The position numbers and the translations under genes are program-made. Source: Blastocladiella emersonii ATCC 22665 (lineage: Eukaryota > Blastocladiomycota > Blastocladiomycetes > Blastocladiales > Blastocladiaceae). From it: 64,000 nt of DNA. The number at the start of each line of letters is the position of its first letter. The stretch's first letter is position 1. The notes beneath the pieces were generated by a model. The model saw only the letters and a program-made list of their open reading frames with translations. It had not been told where the DNA came from and did not search any database. The DNA lies in contig JANHCV010000001.1 of the NCBI GenBank assembly GCA_025594325.1, positions 3,658,001 through 3,722,000 of the forward strand. Reading direction: 5' to 3'. Below are positions 32,726 through 44,881 of this stretch, piece after piece.

Positions 32726-35700
32726 ATGTCGGAAGGGCGCGAGCTCGCCCAGGGCGGCGGTGCCAACCGGTGGAAGGTGGGTCCGCTCTCGCTGCTCGAG
32801 GGCGATAAGAACCCATGGCTGATGGTCGCGCCCGTCGCCGCGCACGCATCGCGGATCTAGTATCAATCGTTCCAAGACCGCATCAAGCATGTCCGCATCG
32901 ACGTGACGCAGAGCGCCATCGCGCTCCGCCACGAGGAGGAAGACCTCGAGTCCTTCTTCGTCGGCGCCCTGCAGCAGTGGCAGGAGCTCAACTGCACGGC
33001 CGAGTTCTCGGCCTTTGTGCGCGACATCAACCGCTACGCGCAGTCGCTCGCCCTCGTCCTCTACCACAAGCAGGAGATTGTCGAGGCCATCATTCGCCAC
33101 CTCGGCGTGATGTCGACCAACGCTTACGAGCCGATCCTCAAGTACGCGTTTTCTTGGTTGTTGTGCTCTCGATGCCGTACTCACCCTATGTGCGCTTTGT
33201 GCGTGACTAGCCTCACGACCATGCTCGCCAAGGACCTGCGCCAGGAGATCTTCGAGTCCCTCGGCCCCATCGTGCGCGCCATCCTGCCGCTCCTCCGCGT
33301 CCGTGACGCCAGCGTGATCGAGGTACGTTGCGGCGTCAACCCAAGCGCTCTCTGAGCTGCGCTAACGCGTTTGTTTCCGCCTCGTCTAGCACGCGTTCCA
33401 ATGCATCGCGTACCTGCTGCGGTACCTGCAGGGCAACGTGCTGCGCGAGATGCCCGCCGTCTTCGACATGCTCTCGCCCCTGCTCGGCCGCGGCGCCGAG
33501 TACAAACCGTTCATCCGCCAGTTCGCCGCCGAGTCCGTGTCGTACATGATCCGCCAGACCCAAAAGGACAAGGCCCGCGTCCGCTCCGTTGTCACCCACA
33601 TCATGGAGACGGCCGACGCCGAGGGCAACCGCACCGGCGCCACCTACGCCGAGTCGCTCGGCCACATGTTCGCCGAGACCATGATCCACGTCAACTACAC
33701 GACGCACTCGTGCACCTCGGTCCTCCTCCAGAACCTGCTCGACTGCGCCATCGAGGCGCCCAGCGAGCGCCGCGACTTCGTCATGGCCGCCGCGTTCCAG
33801 CGCCTGATGCAGCGGACCAACAAGGATACGAACGCCACCGTGCTCAAGCTCATGGCTGCAGCCTGGCCGCGCGACGTGGACCGCCTCAGCCGGTACTACC
33901 TGCCGTGCATCGCCCTGCGCAACGGCGACCGCATCCCGAGCTGGTCGGCCATGCTCGCGACCTTCTCTTCGGTTGCCGTGCCGCATGAGACCGTTTCGAT
34001 GGCGACCATGGAGCTCTTTGCCCAGCTGCTGCTCCACGCCTCGTACGAGGACGTGATCAAGAACGTCTCGACGCTCGAGCGCACCATCAACCACCCCGGC
34101 CTGACCGTCGACGTCCAGCTCCACTTCCACCGCTGCCTCCTGCGCGGCAAGTTCGAGAGCTACAACTCGCTCGTGCTCCCGCTCACCGTCAAGTTCCTGA
34201 CCGCCCGGTGGGCCTCGCTCGACCTGTCGCTCGTCGTCGGCTTCCTCGCCGAGGTGCTCGGCAGCACGCCGCTGCTGCACTCGGCCGCCTCGTCGTGCGT
34301 GTCCAAGGACAACAAGCTCATCTTCGACCCAGCGTTCCCGACGCTGAGCATCATCGCCGACTACAAGCCGGCCTCGGGCGACCGCCGCCTCGTCGTCGCC
34401 GCCGTCTCCGCGGCGCGCAAGCTCGCCCTGCCCGCCAAGAAGCTGCAGGCCGCGCTCGTCACGCTGCTCGGCAAGACCGCCGACGACACGTTCCTCTTCA
34501 GCCACACGCTGCAGACGCTGCTCGCCCTGCGCCTCATGAACGCCGCGGCGGTCGCGCACGTCGAAGCCGTGGAGCTGCGTGAGTGCCCGTACCTCGCCGC
34601 GTCCGTGGCCGAGTTCATCACCCTGACCGACTCGCTCACGCCCGAGAAGCGCACCGTGTGGTCGGCCAAGCTCGTGCCGTTCGTGTCCTCGATGCAACAC
34701 TCGTTGCGCGAGCCTGTCATCCGCGCGCTCGCCTTCCTGCAGCCCAACGAGCCCCTCCTCGACACGTGCTTCTCCATCGAGTCGACGCCGTGCACCATGG
34801 ACACGCACCGCAGCAAGGCCATGCACCTCAAGAACCTCGGCCTCGCCATCTCCAAGAACACGTCGGCGCACGTCGCCGAGGTCGTCTCCCGGCTTGCGCT
34901 TGCGCTGTACGCCGTCAACTACGCGCCGCTCTGGCCCCCGGTCACCGGGCTCATCGCCAAGGCCATTGCTGCCTTCCCCGACGCCTTCTGGGCGCAGTAC
35001 ACGGCGCTGCTCCCCAAGTTCCAGAACCGCGACTCGTTCCCCGAGGTCGTGACCAAGTTTGCGCCGCTCGAGACGCTCGAGCCGACCGCGGGCGAGATCA
35101 TGCTCCAGGAGTTTGCCGAGTCAGTGTTCACGATCCAGGCCGAGCGCATTGACTACTGGAACATCTACATCCAGGCGGTCAAGGCGCTCTCGGGCACCCA
35201 GCTCGCCGAGGCCAAGACCAAGTTCTTCGTGCCCATGTTCCTGCAGTTCGTGCAGTACGAGTACCGCCACTACCACGACGACCTGCCCGCGCTCGACGAG
35301 GAGTGCGTGACCGACCTGCCGTTCGAGCACGGCCACGCGCTGTCGCTGACGCACGTCATCGTGACCAAGAAGCTCACCACGTTCCTCGAGCTGCTGTCGC
35401 ACTACAAGCCGTCGCAGGTGCATAAGTCGGCCATCCTCTACGACTTGTACCTCGCCCTGCTGCTGCGCGGTGACGCCGTGCTGCAGAAGGCGTCGCTCAT
35501 GTGCATCAACACGTACGGCCGCGACTGGTACAAGCCGTACCACGCGCTCATGCTCCGCCTCGTCGAGGACGGCTCGTTCCGCGAGACGATGCTGTCCATC
35601 AAGATCGACGGCCACGAGACGCCCACGTTCCGCCCCGAGCACCGCGGCTCCATCTTCCAGATCCTCACGCGCCTGCTCTACGGCCGCATGATGTCGCGCA

Positions 35701-38700
35701 AAAGCCACATGGCCGCGCGCCGCGGCAACGTGCTCAGCCTCATGGCCGCGGCCACCGACGACGAGATCCGGTTCCTGTTCGGGCTCATGGTCCCGTGCTC
35801 GCTGCCCGCGGGCACCGTCGACCTCGACATCCTCGACCGTGTCGACGTGCGCAAGACAGCCGGTTTCCTCAACCTCATGGACGACACGATCAAGCAGATC
35901 AACCGCCGCCTCGTGTGCGTGCTCGGCCCCATGTTCGACCTCCTCACTTCGATCGCCTGCGCGACCCACCGCACCATCGTCGAGCGCGAGGCCTCGGCCA
36001 TGGACGTCGACGGCGCCGGGTCGGAGCAGAAGCCGGAGGCCGACCACGACCACGACGACGCCGACCGCGACGACGAGGACGATGCCGCCGACGCTGCCGA
36101 GCACGGCGGTCTGTCGCTCAAGCGCCTGTACAAGATGCGCACGCTGTCGATCCGCCGCCTCATCACGCTATTCGACCTCGACATCAAGTACGACTACTCG
36201 GTGTACGCCGGGTCCGTGTTCGAGCACCTCGTGCGCCCGCGCCTCGCCAACCTCGTCCACGAGAACAAGACGTCCGTGTCGCCCGGCATGCAGTTCCTCT
36301 CGTCGTGGGCCGTCAACCACTTCGAGGTGTTCCAGCCGATCGCCACCGAGGTGCTCCCGGCCATGGTCGCGTGTCTCCCCGGCTTCGAGCCCGTGCGGTC
36401 CCGCGTTCTCGACACGCTCTTCTCGGTGCTCGACAAGGAGGCGCCGCTCCTGGTCGACATCTCGTCGCAGCTGTTCGACGTGAGCGCCAAGCTGGTCCAC
36501 CCCAAGTCGGTCGGCGCCATGTCGCGCCTCATCAAGCTGTGCTCGGAGATGGCGCCGCTCATCCGCCCCGAGGAGGCGCCGATGCTCGTCACGGTGCTGC
36601 TTCCCGTCGTTACCTCGTCCAAGTCGTCGCCTGAGACCAAGGACAGTATCCTGGTCATCCTGCAGTCGTGCATCCCGCACCTGCCCGTCGAGGACGTGCG
36701 CACCGTGCTGCTCACGGTCAGTCGCCTGTTCCCCGTTCTGGTCGTCCGCGAGTCCCGCCAGCAGCTCGTCAAGCTCGTGCAGACAGTCGCCGACGCGCTG
36801 GACCTGTCGTCGGTCGGCCACGTCGTGCGGGGCCTCAACCAGTACTCGACGCGCCGCATCGACGACCTCGACTACGACGTGGTCCTCGCCACGTTCATGA
36901 ACCTCGGCAAGCGGTGCGGCGAGCTCGCGTACCTCGAGTGGGTCCCGATCCTGTACAACCTGTTCCACCTCATCAAGGACGAGGACATGAGTGCCCGCGG
37001 CAACGCGTCGCACGTCATGTGCATGTTCGTGCAGCAGGCCAAGGACAAGGTCGAGCTGCGCCCGCTCGTCCAGCACGTCGTGTACCCGGCGTTCAAGGCG
37101 TCGCTCAAGGGCTCGCTCCCCGAGATGGTCCGCATCGAGTGGATCAAGGTCCTCATCGAGTGCGTCAAGTCGCTCGACATGGAGCCGTTCAGCGACATGA
37201 CCCGCCTCCTGCCGCAGGACGCCTCGGACGAGTCGAGCTTCTTCGAAAACGTATACCACATCCAGCTGCACCGCCGCCAGCGCGCGCTCGTGCGCCTGCG
37301 CGACCACGTTCCGCACCTGCGCCCGGCCACGCTCAACTACGTCCTGCTCCCCATCGTCTCGCGCGCCCTCGACAGCAAGGACCCCAACGTCGCCACCGAG
37401 GCCATCGCGACCATCACGGCCATCACGCGCAACCTGCCCTGGGCCTCGTACTACCTCGCGCTGCGCAACTTCTTCAGCCAGCTCCGCGCCCAGCCCGAGA
37501 AGCGCCGCGAGAAGGTCCTGCTCCGCGCCGTCGTCGCCGTGCTCGACGGGTTCCACTTCGAGATCGCCGACGCGCCCACGACCAACCCGGCCGAGATGGA
37601 GGTTGCCGCCGCCGACGGCGAGGCCGCGGCCCCCGCTGCCGCCGCTGCCGCTGCTGAGGCTGAGGCCGACGAGGAGGAGGACGAGGACACGACCGCGACC
37701 GAGGCCCAGGTCGAGGAAGAGGACGCCGAGGACCGCGCCGCGGCCTCTACCGAGCTCTCGCTCGCGCGGTTCAAGTGGAAGGTGCTGCGCACCGTGACGC
37801 TCAAGATCATCCCCGAGATGCTCAAGTACCTGACGGCGCGTAAGGCGACCGACGAGGACCACATCAGCGTCCGCGTGCCGATCGCGCTCGGTGTCACGTA
37901 CCTCATCACCTGGCTGCCCGAGGCCAACAAGAACCTCGAGATCCCGTCGCTGCTCACCAAGCTGTCGCAGCTGATGCGCTCGCGCGCGCAGCCCACGCGC
38001 AACGTGACGCGCGACACGCTCGCCAAGATCATGACCACGCTCGGCGCCAAGTACCTGTTCTTCATGATCAAGGAGCTCAAGGGCGCGCTGCTCCGCGGCT
38101 ACCAGCTGCACGTGCTCGGATTCACGGTGCACACGATCCTCAGCACCGTGCCGCTCACCATGGGCGCGCTCGAGGCGTGCGCCGACGACCTGTGCGAGAT
38201 CCTCAGCAACGACGTGTTCGGCGACGTCGGCGACGAGAAGGACGCCGAGGCCTACATCAAGGCCATGAAGGAGCTCAAGGGGTGCATGTCGTTCGACACG
38301 ATCGAGATCGTGTGCCGCACCGCGTCGCTGCGCGTCATCTCCAAGCTGCTCGTCCAGGTCAAGCGCGTCCTCGTCAACACGCGCGAGGCCTCGCTGCTCG
38401 ACAAGGCGCACCGCGTCCTCAAGCGCATGACGCACAGCGTCATCGCCAACCAGGGCCTCGAGATCGAGCAGCTCATGAAGCTCGTCAACTCGCTCATCGT
38501 CGACACGTTCGCCATCGCCAACAGCAACGACGTGGACGAGGACGCCATCGCCACGGCGCAGACGCAGACGCAGCGCGTCCAGGCGGCGACGACGCAGTGG
38601 AAGGCCAACGCACACTACTTTGTCGAGTTCGGCCTCCACCTGCTGCAGACGATCCTGCGCAGCCCGCGCCTCGACGTCAAGAACCCGATCCACACGCAGA

Positions 38701-40586
38701 TGCTCAACGCCATGGTCGACGCCGTGGGCCAGTGCTTCTCGGCCAAGCACAACAACACGTTTGTGCTCGCCACGTACGCCATGCAGTACCTGGCCAAGCT
38801 GCCGCTGTCCGAGCTCCGCGGCACGCTCCCCGCCGTCATGTCGGACGTTTTCGCGATGCTCTCGAACCTGCAGAACGCGCGGTCCGACATTGGCCACGCG
38901 TGCCTCAAGCTGATCCTCGGTATCATGCACAGCTGCGACTACATCCCGTTCACGCAGGCGCAGGTCAAGCTCCTGATCCGCCTGCTGCGGCCCGAGATCC
39001 ACGACCACGACAACCACACGATCACGTACTCGCTCATCAAGGGGATCCTGTCGCGCCGCGTCGTCGTCAACGAGGTGTACGAGCTGATCCTCGACATTGC
39101 GCACATCATGGTCACGTCGCAGACGCAGGCGGTGCAGGACCTGTGCCGGTCCGTGTACCTGCAGTTCCTGCTCAACTACCCGCAGGGCAAGAAGCGCATG
39201 GAGAACCACATCACCTGGATGGTCAAGAACCTCGGCTACGAGTACGAGCAGGGCCGCACCAGCGTGCTCGAGCTCATGCACTCGTTCATCCGCAAGCTGC
39301 CCGCCGACCTGACGGCCGAGTACGGCGAGATCATGTTCATGGGCCTCGTCTCGTGCCTCACCGACGACGCGCCCAAGTGCCAGGCCATGGCCGCCAAGGT
39401 CATCCAGGTCCTGCTCGCGCGCATGACGCAGCTCGCCCAGGTCAACAAGATGGTCGCCAGCTGGTACAAGAACGCCGCGACAAAGCTCGTCGCCGTGCAG
39501 CTCCACGGCCTGCTCATCCTCGCCGGCCGCGGCGTGCCCGAGCACCTGCCGCTCCTCGCCGACCTATTCCGCGAGTGCGCCGAGCGCGCGGCCGCCGAGC
39601 TCGAGGCGTCGGGCGAGGAGGAGACGCTCGAGCTCGTCGATGGCGACGAGAGCCACCTCGACAGCAACACCGAGTGGAAGCTCCTGTACCTGTCGATCCT
39701 GACGCTCACCAAGCACATCACGGCGCACCCGGAGCAGTCCGACATCGACCTCGTCGCCACGCTGTCGCCGCACCTGTCGCACCCGCACACGTGGGTCCGC
39801 CTCGCTAGCTCGCGCTGCATCGGCCTCCACTTTGCATCGTCGCCGACACTCGACCTCGGCGTGGCGCGCAACCTCGCGCGCGAGTTCACGCGCCAGCTCG
39901 CGTCCGAGTTTCTCAACGACGAGCTCGCGACGCAGGTCGTCAAGAACCTGTTCTTCATCGCCAAGCAGATCCACGCGCAGGGGTCGAGCGCTGCGGCGGA
40001 GGACGACGACGAGGCCGCCGCCGCGGAGTCGGACAACGACGCGGAGGCCGGCGCTGCCCCCAAGGACAAGAAGCGCGGTACCGCGTCGGCGCCGCTGTAC
40101 TCGTTCGTGCAGCACCTCAGCTTCCTCGCGCGCAAGGACCAGGCGCGCAACACGGGCACGCTGTTCCGCAAGAGCATCTTCCAGGTGTTTGCGGCGGTCG
40201 CGAACGCGTTCGACGTGGACACGGTGCAGCCGCTGCTCCACCCGATCATGGCGCCGCTGTTCCGCACGATCCAGGACACGTCGGTCAAGGGCGAGGCGTG
40301 GGACGAGCTGCGCACCTTCTGCCAGCAGATCATGGAGCTGCTGCAGGAGAAGCTCGGCAACGCGGCGTTCACTGCGGCGTACGCCGACGTCCGCCAGCGC
40401 GCCGAGTCCAAGCGCCAGTCGCGCAAGCAGGACCGCGCCGAGATGGCCGTTGTCAACCCGCAGCAGTACGCCAAGCGGAAGATTGCGCGCAACGAGCTCA
40501 AGAAGAAGCAGAAGAAGCGGCGCGCCGAGGACGAGATGGCCTCGCGTGTCAGGACATCGGTCAAGCGCGCCAAGACCACGCACTAA
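32726..40586 (+). CDS. UTP20: U3 snoRNP component UTP20, small-subunit processome
   Basis: HEAT-repeat scaffold of the SSU processome, needed for 18S rRNA maturation in the nucleolus. Four exons are inferred: 32726-32776, 32861-33141, 33211-33322 and 33390-40586, giving 2546 residues, in the range of the family (about 2500-2800). Splicing joins exon 2 to 3 as PILNLTTMLAKDLRQEIF and 3 to 4 as SVIEHAFQCIAYLLRYL, both colinear with UTP20. Further landmarks are FIRQFAAESVSYMIR, HIQLHRRQRALVRLR, RGYQLHVLGFTVHTIL and the Lys/Arg-rich C-terminus typical of nucleolar processome proteins. Acidic, Ala-rich inserts lie at nt 36000-36100, 37590-37745 and 39995-40065. All introns fall in the first 665 nt. 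Converges with the headless dynein gene. Confidence 0.95.
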
Positions 40587-40787
40587 GTAGAGAGAGAGTT
40601 GCTGTTGTGTAATATCGTTTGAACATATAGTTAGTTTTTATCTAGTCCATTTCCGACTTGCCATGCATCATCTTTTACTCGATCAAAATCGGCCGTCCAC
40701 ACGCTGCCTCGACTCGCGAGCAGAAGACCTCGGGCGTCATTCCTACACGTACGAGTGCAGTTTGTGAGCCACGCGGCTATCGCGATG
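40587..40787. other. Convergent intergenic region, UTP20 / headless dynein tail gene
   Basis: Only 201 nt separate the two stop codons. ACATATAG at 40623-40630 is a probable UTP20 3'-end element. The short distance, with UTP20 coding on the far side, rules out a motor domain downstream of the dynein-tail gene. Confidence 0.5.
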
Positions 40788-43700
40788 TCATGGCGAGTGC
40801 ATCGTACCTCGAGGAACAGAGACCACGAGCTTGGCCAGCGGCGCCTCGCCATCGACGGGCGAGAGGTAAATGGCGACCGCGGACTGCGCCATGAGCTGGG
40901 CCTCGAGCAGCGGCTCGCCCATGCTCTCCTCGTTGCTGCACGCGAGGTAGTAGAAGACGTTCCCGAGGCGCGTGTGCCAGATCCCGCGGCGCACGGCCGA
41001 GGCGCCGCACACGACCGACACGGCGGGCAGCGGCGCGTGATGCTCGACAATCGACGGGATGGCGGCGGCGGACGGCGCGGTCACGAACGTCGCGTCGCTG
41101 CCGGGACGCACAGACAGATCGTCCTCGCTCGCACCAATCTCGCCGACTTCGTCGTCCTCGTCCATGACCGAGGAGCCGCTGCCGCCGCCGCTGTAGTAGC
41201 TGGCCTCGGCGCCGAACCGGCGGAGCGTGCGCGACCCGGACCACGCGAGCCACTCGAGCTCGCGATGCAGGTACCGCTGCGCGTCGACGGGCCGGACCTG
41301 GATCCCGGTGATGCGGCTGAGCGGGACCGTGGCCGTGGTGCGCTTCGCGTTGGCGGTGGCCGCGGACCCGACCGTCACCGCGGCCGGCCAGAGCCCGGGG
41401 CCCGCCGGGTTCGCCTCGAAGTGCATCGAGTTGGCCTTGAGGATGATGGCGAGCGCGTCCTGGCCCGTGAGGTGCTGCGGGGGCTGCGGGCCAGCAGCGA
41501 GCGCGAGCGTCGACGACAGCGAGCCGCCGCTCGACGGGAGGTCCTTGGACGCCGGGTGCGGCTGCTCGGACAGCGGCACGTCCCACGAGTCCCACGACGC
41601 GAGCCGGTGCGGCCCGGTGCCGACGAGGAGCACGTCGACGAGCAGGTCGAGCTTGGCGGCGAGCACCTGCTCGAGCGTCAGCAGCTCGAGGTCGTGTGCC
41701 GCGAGCCCGGTGCGCTTGGTAACCTGGAACCAGTGGCGCATCTGCAGGTACGGGCTCGACAGCGCGTACAGCACCGGCCAGTGGATCCCGAGCACCGCAG
41801 CCTCGGCGTAGACGGCAGCGACCACGTCGGGCGCCGCGTCGTCGGCGCCGAAAATGGCCGACAGCTGCCGCAGCTCCTCGCGCCACCGGCAGAGCGTCGG
41901 ACCGATGGCGTCGCGCGGGAGAGTCATGAAGAACATGTGTTTCCAGTCGTGCAGAGTCGTCTGGATCGTGATGGCCGTGTTCCACAGCCGCTCGCGCCGC
42001 GCGACGGCGGCCTTGAGATCGCGGATCTCGGGCCACTCCTTGGGCGTTGGATCGCCGTCGAAAGTGCCGACGTGAAGGTGCGTCTGCAGCGCCGTCGCGG
42101 TGGCAATGTCCTGCTCGAGCCGAGTGACGCGCGCGGCCAGTGCGCCGACACGGCGCCCCATGTTGGGCGCGGCCTTGGCGTGGCGCTCCTGCGCGAGTTC
42201 GGCCAGCTCGGCAAAGTGGGCGTGGAGGCTGAGCGAAATGTGGTCCGTGAGGACGGCGAGCCGGGCGACGTAGTCGGCGCGGGCGCGCTGGAGCGATTCG
42301 TCGGCGACCTCGTACTCGCACACGAGCTGGCGGTGCGTGCGCACGACGGTCCAGTACGCGCGCGACTGGTCGTCGGTCAGCTCGATCTCGTGCGCGTAGC
42401 ACACGTCCCACCACCGCTGCAGGACCGCCGTGGTTGACTTGACGTCGGCCAGGACGGCGGGACGCGAGGCGAGGGCGGCGGCGAGCGCGGACCACTCCTT
42501 GGGGTCGGCCCCGATGCTCGGCGAGCTGAGGTCGGCGACGGTCGACTGGGCCACGGACGCGAGCTGCTGCGAGCCCGTCTCGAAGACGTGAACGAGCTCG
42601 GCGAGAACATGCGCGTGCCAGTCGCGCCAGCACCCGCGAAGTTGCCGAACCACCTGGCCGACGCGCACGGCGAACGGGCTGTCGGCGACCGGGACGAGCG
42701 AGTCCATGGAGAAGAGCCGCTCGCGCACCGCCATCAGCGAGGCCAATCGCTGGTCGACGCGATCGAGCGTCGCGATGCCCGAGATCGAGTCTGCAGCGCT
42801 CGAGGGAGACTCGAGGAGCCACAACCACTGCTGAATCTCGTCGAGCAGCACGTTACACCGGCGGTACCCGCGCGCCGCTGCGGCGAGGACTGTGTCGGCG
42901 GAGGGAACGGGCAGGCTGGAGCTTGCTTCCGCGTCCTTGGACGCGTGGAAGGGCCGCCAATCAGAGAGGAAGCCGGCCGTCGAGTGGATCATCTCGCTGA
43001 AGAGCTGGTTGACCATGTCCAGCGGCGGGCTGAACGCGAGCTGGCCGTACTCGTCGAGGACCAGCTCAATAGACATGGCGGCCGTCGGTGCGGCCACGTC
43101 CCCGCGATCGAGACGGTTGAGGAAAAAGTCGGAGAGATGCGCGTGGAAGCCCTCGATGAGGCGGCGAAACTCGGTGTCGACGATGCAGTCGGCGAGGCGC
43201 AGCAGGCGCGTGTAGACGTGGCCGAGACACGGAATGACGGACAGCGCGCGCATGGCACCGGCGCGCCACTCGGACTTGAGCGCGTGGTCGAGGCAGGTGA
43301 GGTGCGCCGAGACGCGCTCGTAGACGCGTTCCACGGGCAGCAGGGCGGGTGTCGAGCTGGATGTCGAGGACGGGCTCGTCGCGCGGCGGCAGACGGGCGA
43401 GTGATCGGCACGAGCGTGGAGATCGGGAAACGCAATGTACTCGTCGATGACACGGACGAGCGAGGCGCGGATCTGGGCGAGCGCCGACCACGCGCGGGGC
43501 CGAGCCACGACACACTCGTCGGGGCGGAGCATGTTGCCGAGCGGGCAGTCCTTGCGCAGGTTCTGCAGCCACAGGGTGCGCTCGTCGATGGCGGTCGAGT
43601 CGTCGGGCGTCGCGCCGTGGAGCAGGTGCTGCTTGCTCGCAAACGACCAGTGCCAGCGGTACGCCTGCAGCGACGGCTCCCACGCCTCGTCGTCCGGGCG

Positions 43701-44783
43701 GCGGCCGCGCCACGGGCTCGTCGCGAGCCGCTGGAGGAAGCGCGACTCAAACTCAGCCGGCAGCCGCGGGGCGTCCGAGCAGATCGACGCGACCGCGTGC
43801 CACGTCTCGACATGCTCGATCCACGCGTGGTGCTGCTGCCACGCCGCCGCGCGTCGCAGGTCGAAGTGGACGGGGTCCTCGGCGTCGAAGCGCAGGTTGA
43901 GCCGCGTCACCCATTTGCGCTCGGCTGGCGCGTGGTGCCACTGGATGAGAAGCCGTTTGGTCGACAGGTCGTACGAGAGGACGGTACACGCGAGCCATTC
44001 CCGCGTCCACGTCGGTGAGTCGGACAGCTGGTACTGTGAAGTTGCGTTGGGACCGTCGATCCGCTGCGCGGGCCAAGCGGGGAGGTGAAGTGAGTGGTCG
44101 GGCGGCGTGGTCCATGGAGCTCGCGGCGGGTTCGGGTCGTCGAAGAAGTCGAGTGGAAAGTGTGCGACGGGAGCAAGCGCGGCGGTCAGGGTCGAGTCGA
44201 GATCGGGTGCTGGCAGCGGGTAGAATTGCCGGGGTTCTAGCGGCCGCGAATCGCCACCAGGTTCGACGGGCTCGCACTTGATTTCGAAGAGCGGGACGAC
44301 CGAGTCTGACGAGGGGGATCGGTCGAGTGGGGTGCTTGCTCCGGCAGCCGGTGCGAGCGACGCGATCTGCGGGCTCGGCGAGGACGATGGCGGGTCAAGA
44401 CAAGCTCGCACTGCGGGAGCTTCGACTGCCGCCTCGGCGACCATCTCTTCGAGCACGACAGGATCGAGTCCAACGTCGCCGAGCTCGTTCCACCATGACG
44501 GAAGCTGCGACGGGATGAACTCGGACCCTCCGATACGGCTGCGCCGGGCCGAGCTTGGCCGTGAAGTCGCCGCAGGATTTGAGGGAGCGGACCCCGGCCG
44601 TGACACGGCGTTGAACCGCGTCGTCGCTGGCGGCTTTGCTGTCCGAGTCGCCGCCGATGGGGCTGAGTGTGGCAGGGTTGATTTTGTAAGAGTCTCGGTG
44701 GCCTTTTTGGTCTTCTTTGCGGACGAGGGGACCGCCGCCGAGCGCGGCCGTGTCGACGAAGAGGCAGGGCGAGTAGTCTTCAT
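40788..44783 (-). CDS. Dynein heavy chain tail-like protein lacking the motor domain
   Basis: 1331 residues in one exon from the ATG at 44783; the frame extends further only from a GTG. Residues about 1-280 are disordered and Ser/Pro-rich. From there it follows inner-arm dynein heavy chain tails: KRLLIQWHHAP...KWVTRLNLRFDAEDPVHF, then IELVLDEYGQLAFSPPLDMV, then the start of the linker (WPEIRDLKAAVARRERLWNT; IHWPVLYALSSPYLQMRHWF; LTLEQVLAAKLDLLVDVL). It then leaves the dynein pattern: no AAA domain, P-loop, stalk or C-terminal domain. The last 270 residues are unfamiliar, beta-rich and include an acidic patch. The tail of a dynein holds the docking and intermediate-chain sites, so a structural or dominant-regulatory role in the axoneme is plausible. 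Dynein-tail assignment is by motif recognition, not a search. Confidence 0.75.
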   Translation of the reverse strand: MKTTRPASSSTRPRSAAVPSSAKKTKKATETLTKSTLPHSAPSAATRTAKPPATTRFNAVSRPGSAPSNPAATSRPSSARRSRIGGSEFIPSQLPSWWNELGDVGLDPVVLEEMVAEAAVEAPAVRACLDPPSSSPSPQIASLAPAAGASTPLDRSPSSDSVVPLFEIKCEPVEPGGDSRPLEPRQFYPLPAPDLDSTLTAALAPVAHFPLDFFDDPNPPRAPWTTPPDHSLHLPAWPAQRIDGPNATSQYQLSDSPTWTREWLACTVLSYDLSTKRLLIQWHHAPAERKWVTRLNLRFDAEDPVHFDLRRAAAWQQHHAWIEHVETWHAVASICSDAPRLPAEFESRFLQRLATSPWRGRRPDDEAWEPSLQAYRWHWSFASKQHLLHGATPDDSTAIDERTLWLQNLRKDCPLGNMLRPDECVVARPRAWSALAQIRASLVRVIDEYIAFPDLHARADHSPVCRRATSPSSTSSSTPALLPVERVYERVSAHLTCLDHALKSEWRAGAMRALSVIPCLGHVYTRLLRLADCIVDTEFRRLIEGFHAHLSDFFLNRLDRGDVAAPTAAMSIELVLDEYGQLAFSPPLDMVNQLFSEMIHSTAGFLSDWRPFHASKDAEASSSLPVPSADTVLAAAARGYRRCNVLLDEIQQWLWLLESPSSAADSISGIATLDRVDQRLASLMAVRERLFSMDSLVPVADSPFAVRVGQVVRQLRGCWRDWHAHVLAELVHVFETGSQQLASVAQSTVADLSSPSIGADPKEWSALAAALASRPAVLADVKSTTAVLQRWWDVCYAHEIELTDDQSRAYWTVVRTHRQLVCEYEVADESLQRARADYVARLAVLTDHISLSLHAHFAELAELAQERHAKAAPNMGRRVGALAARVTRLEQDIATATALQTHLHVGTFDGDPTPKEWPEIRDLKAAVARRERLWNTAITIQTTLHDWKHMFFMTLPRDAIGPTLCRWREELRQLSAIFGADDAAPDVVAAVYAEAAVLGIHWPVLYALSSPYLQMRHWFQVTKRTGLAAHDLELLTLEQVLAAKLDLLVDVLLVGTGPHRLASWDSWDVPLSEQPHPASKDLPSSGGSLSSTLALAAGPQPPQHLTGQDALAIILKANSMHFEANPAGPGLWPAAVTVGSAATANAKRTTATVPLSRITGIQVRPVDAQRYLHRELEWLAWSGSRTLRRFGAEASYYSGGGSGSSVMDEDDEVGEIGASEDDLSVRPGSDATFVTAPSAAAIPSIVEHHAPLPAVSVVCGASAVRRGIWHTRLGNVFYYLACSNEESMGEPLLEAQLMAQSAVAIYLSPVDGEAPLAKLVVSVPRGTMHSP

Positions 44784-44881
44784 TGGAGATTCATTTGATA
44801 TCGGATGCCTTCGTTGCACCGAATTAACTTTACGATGGGTGCGGTGAAAGGAAGGGGTGGCATCGCACGTGCGGCCAACGG

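Noticed and set aside
36168-39545. A minus-strand open frame of 1125 codons opposite UTP20, and similar long antisense frames at 10648-13362 and 2229-4118
   Set aside because: Same composition effect; the opposite strands carry recognised proteins.
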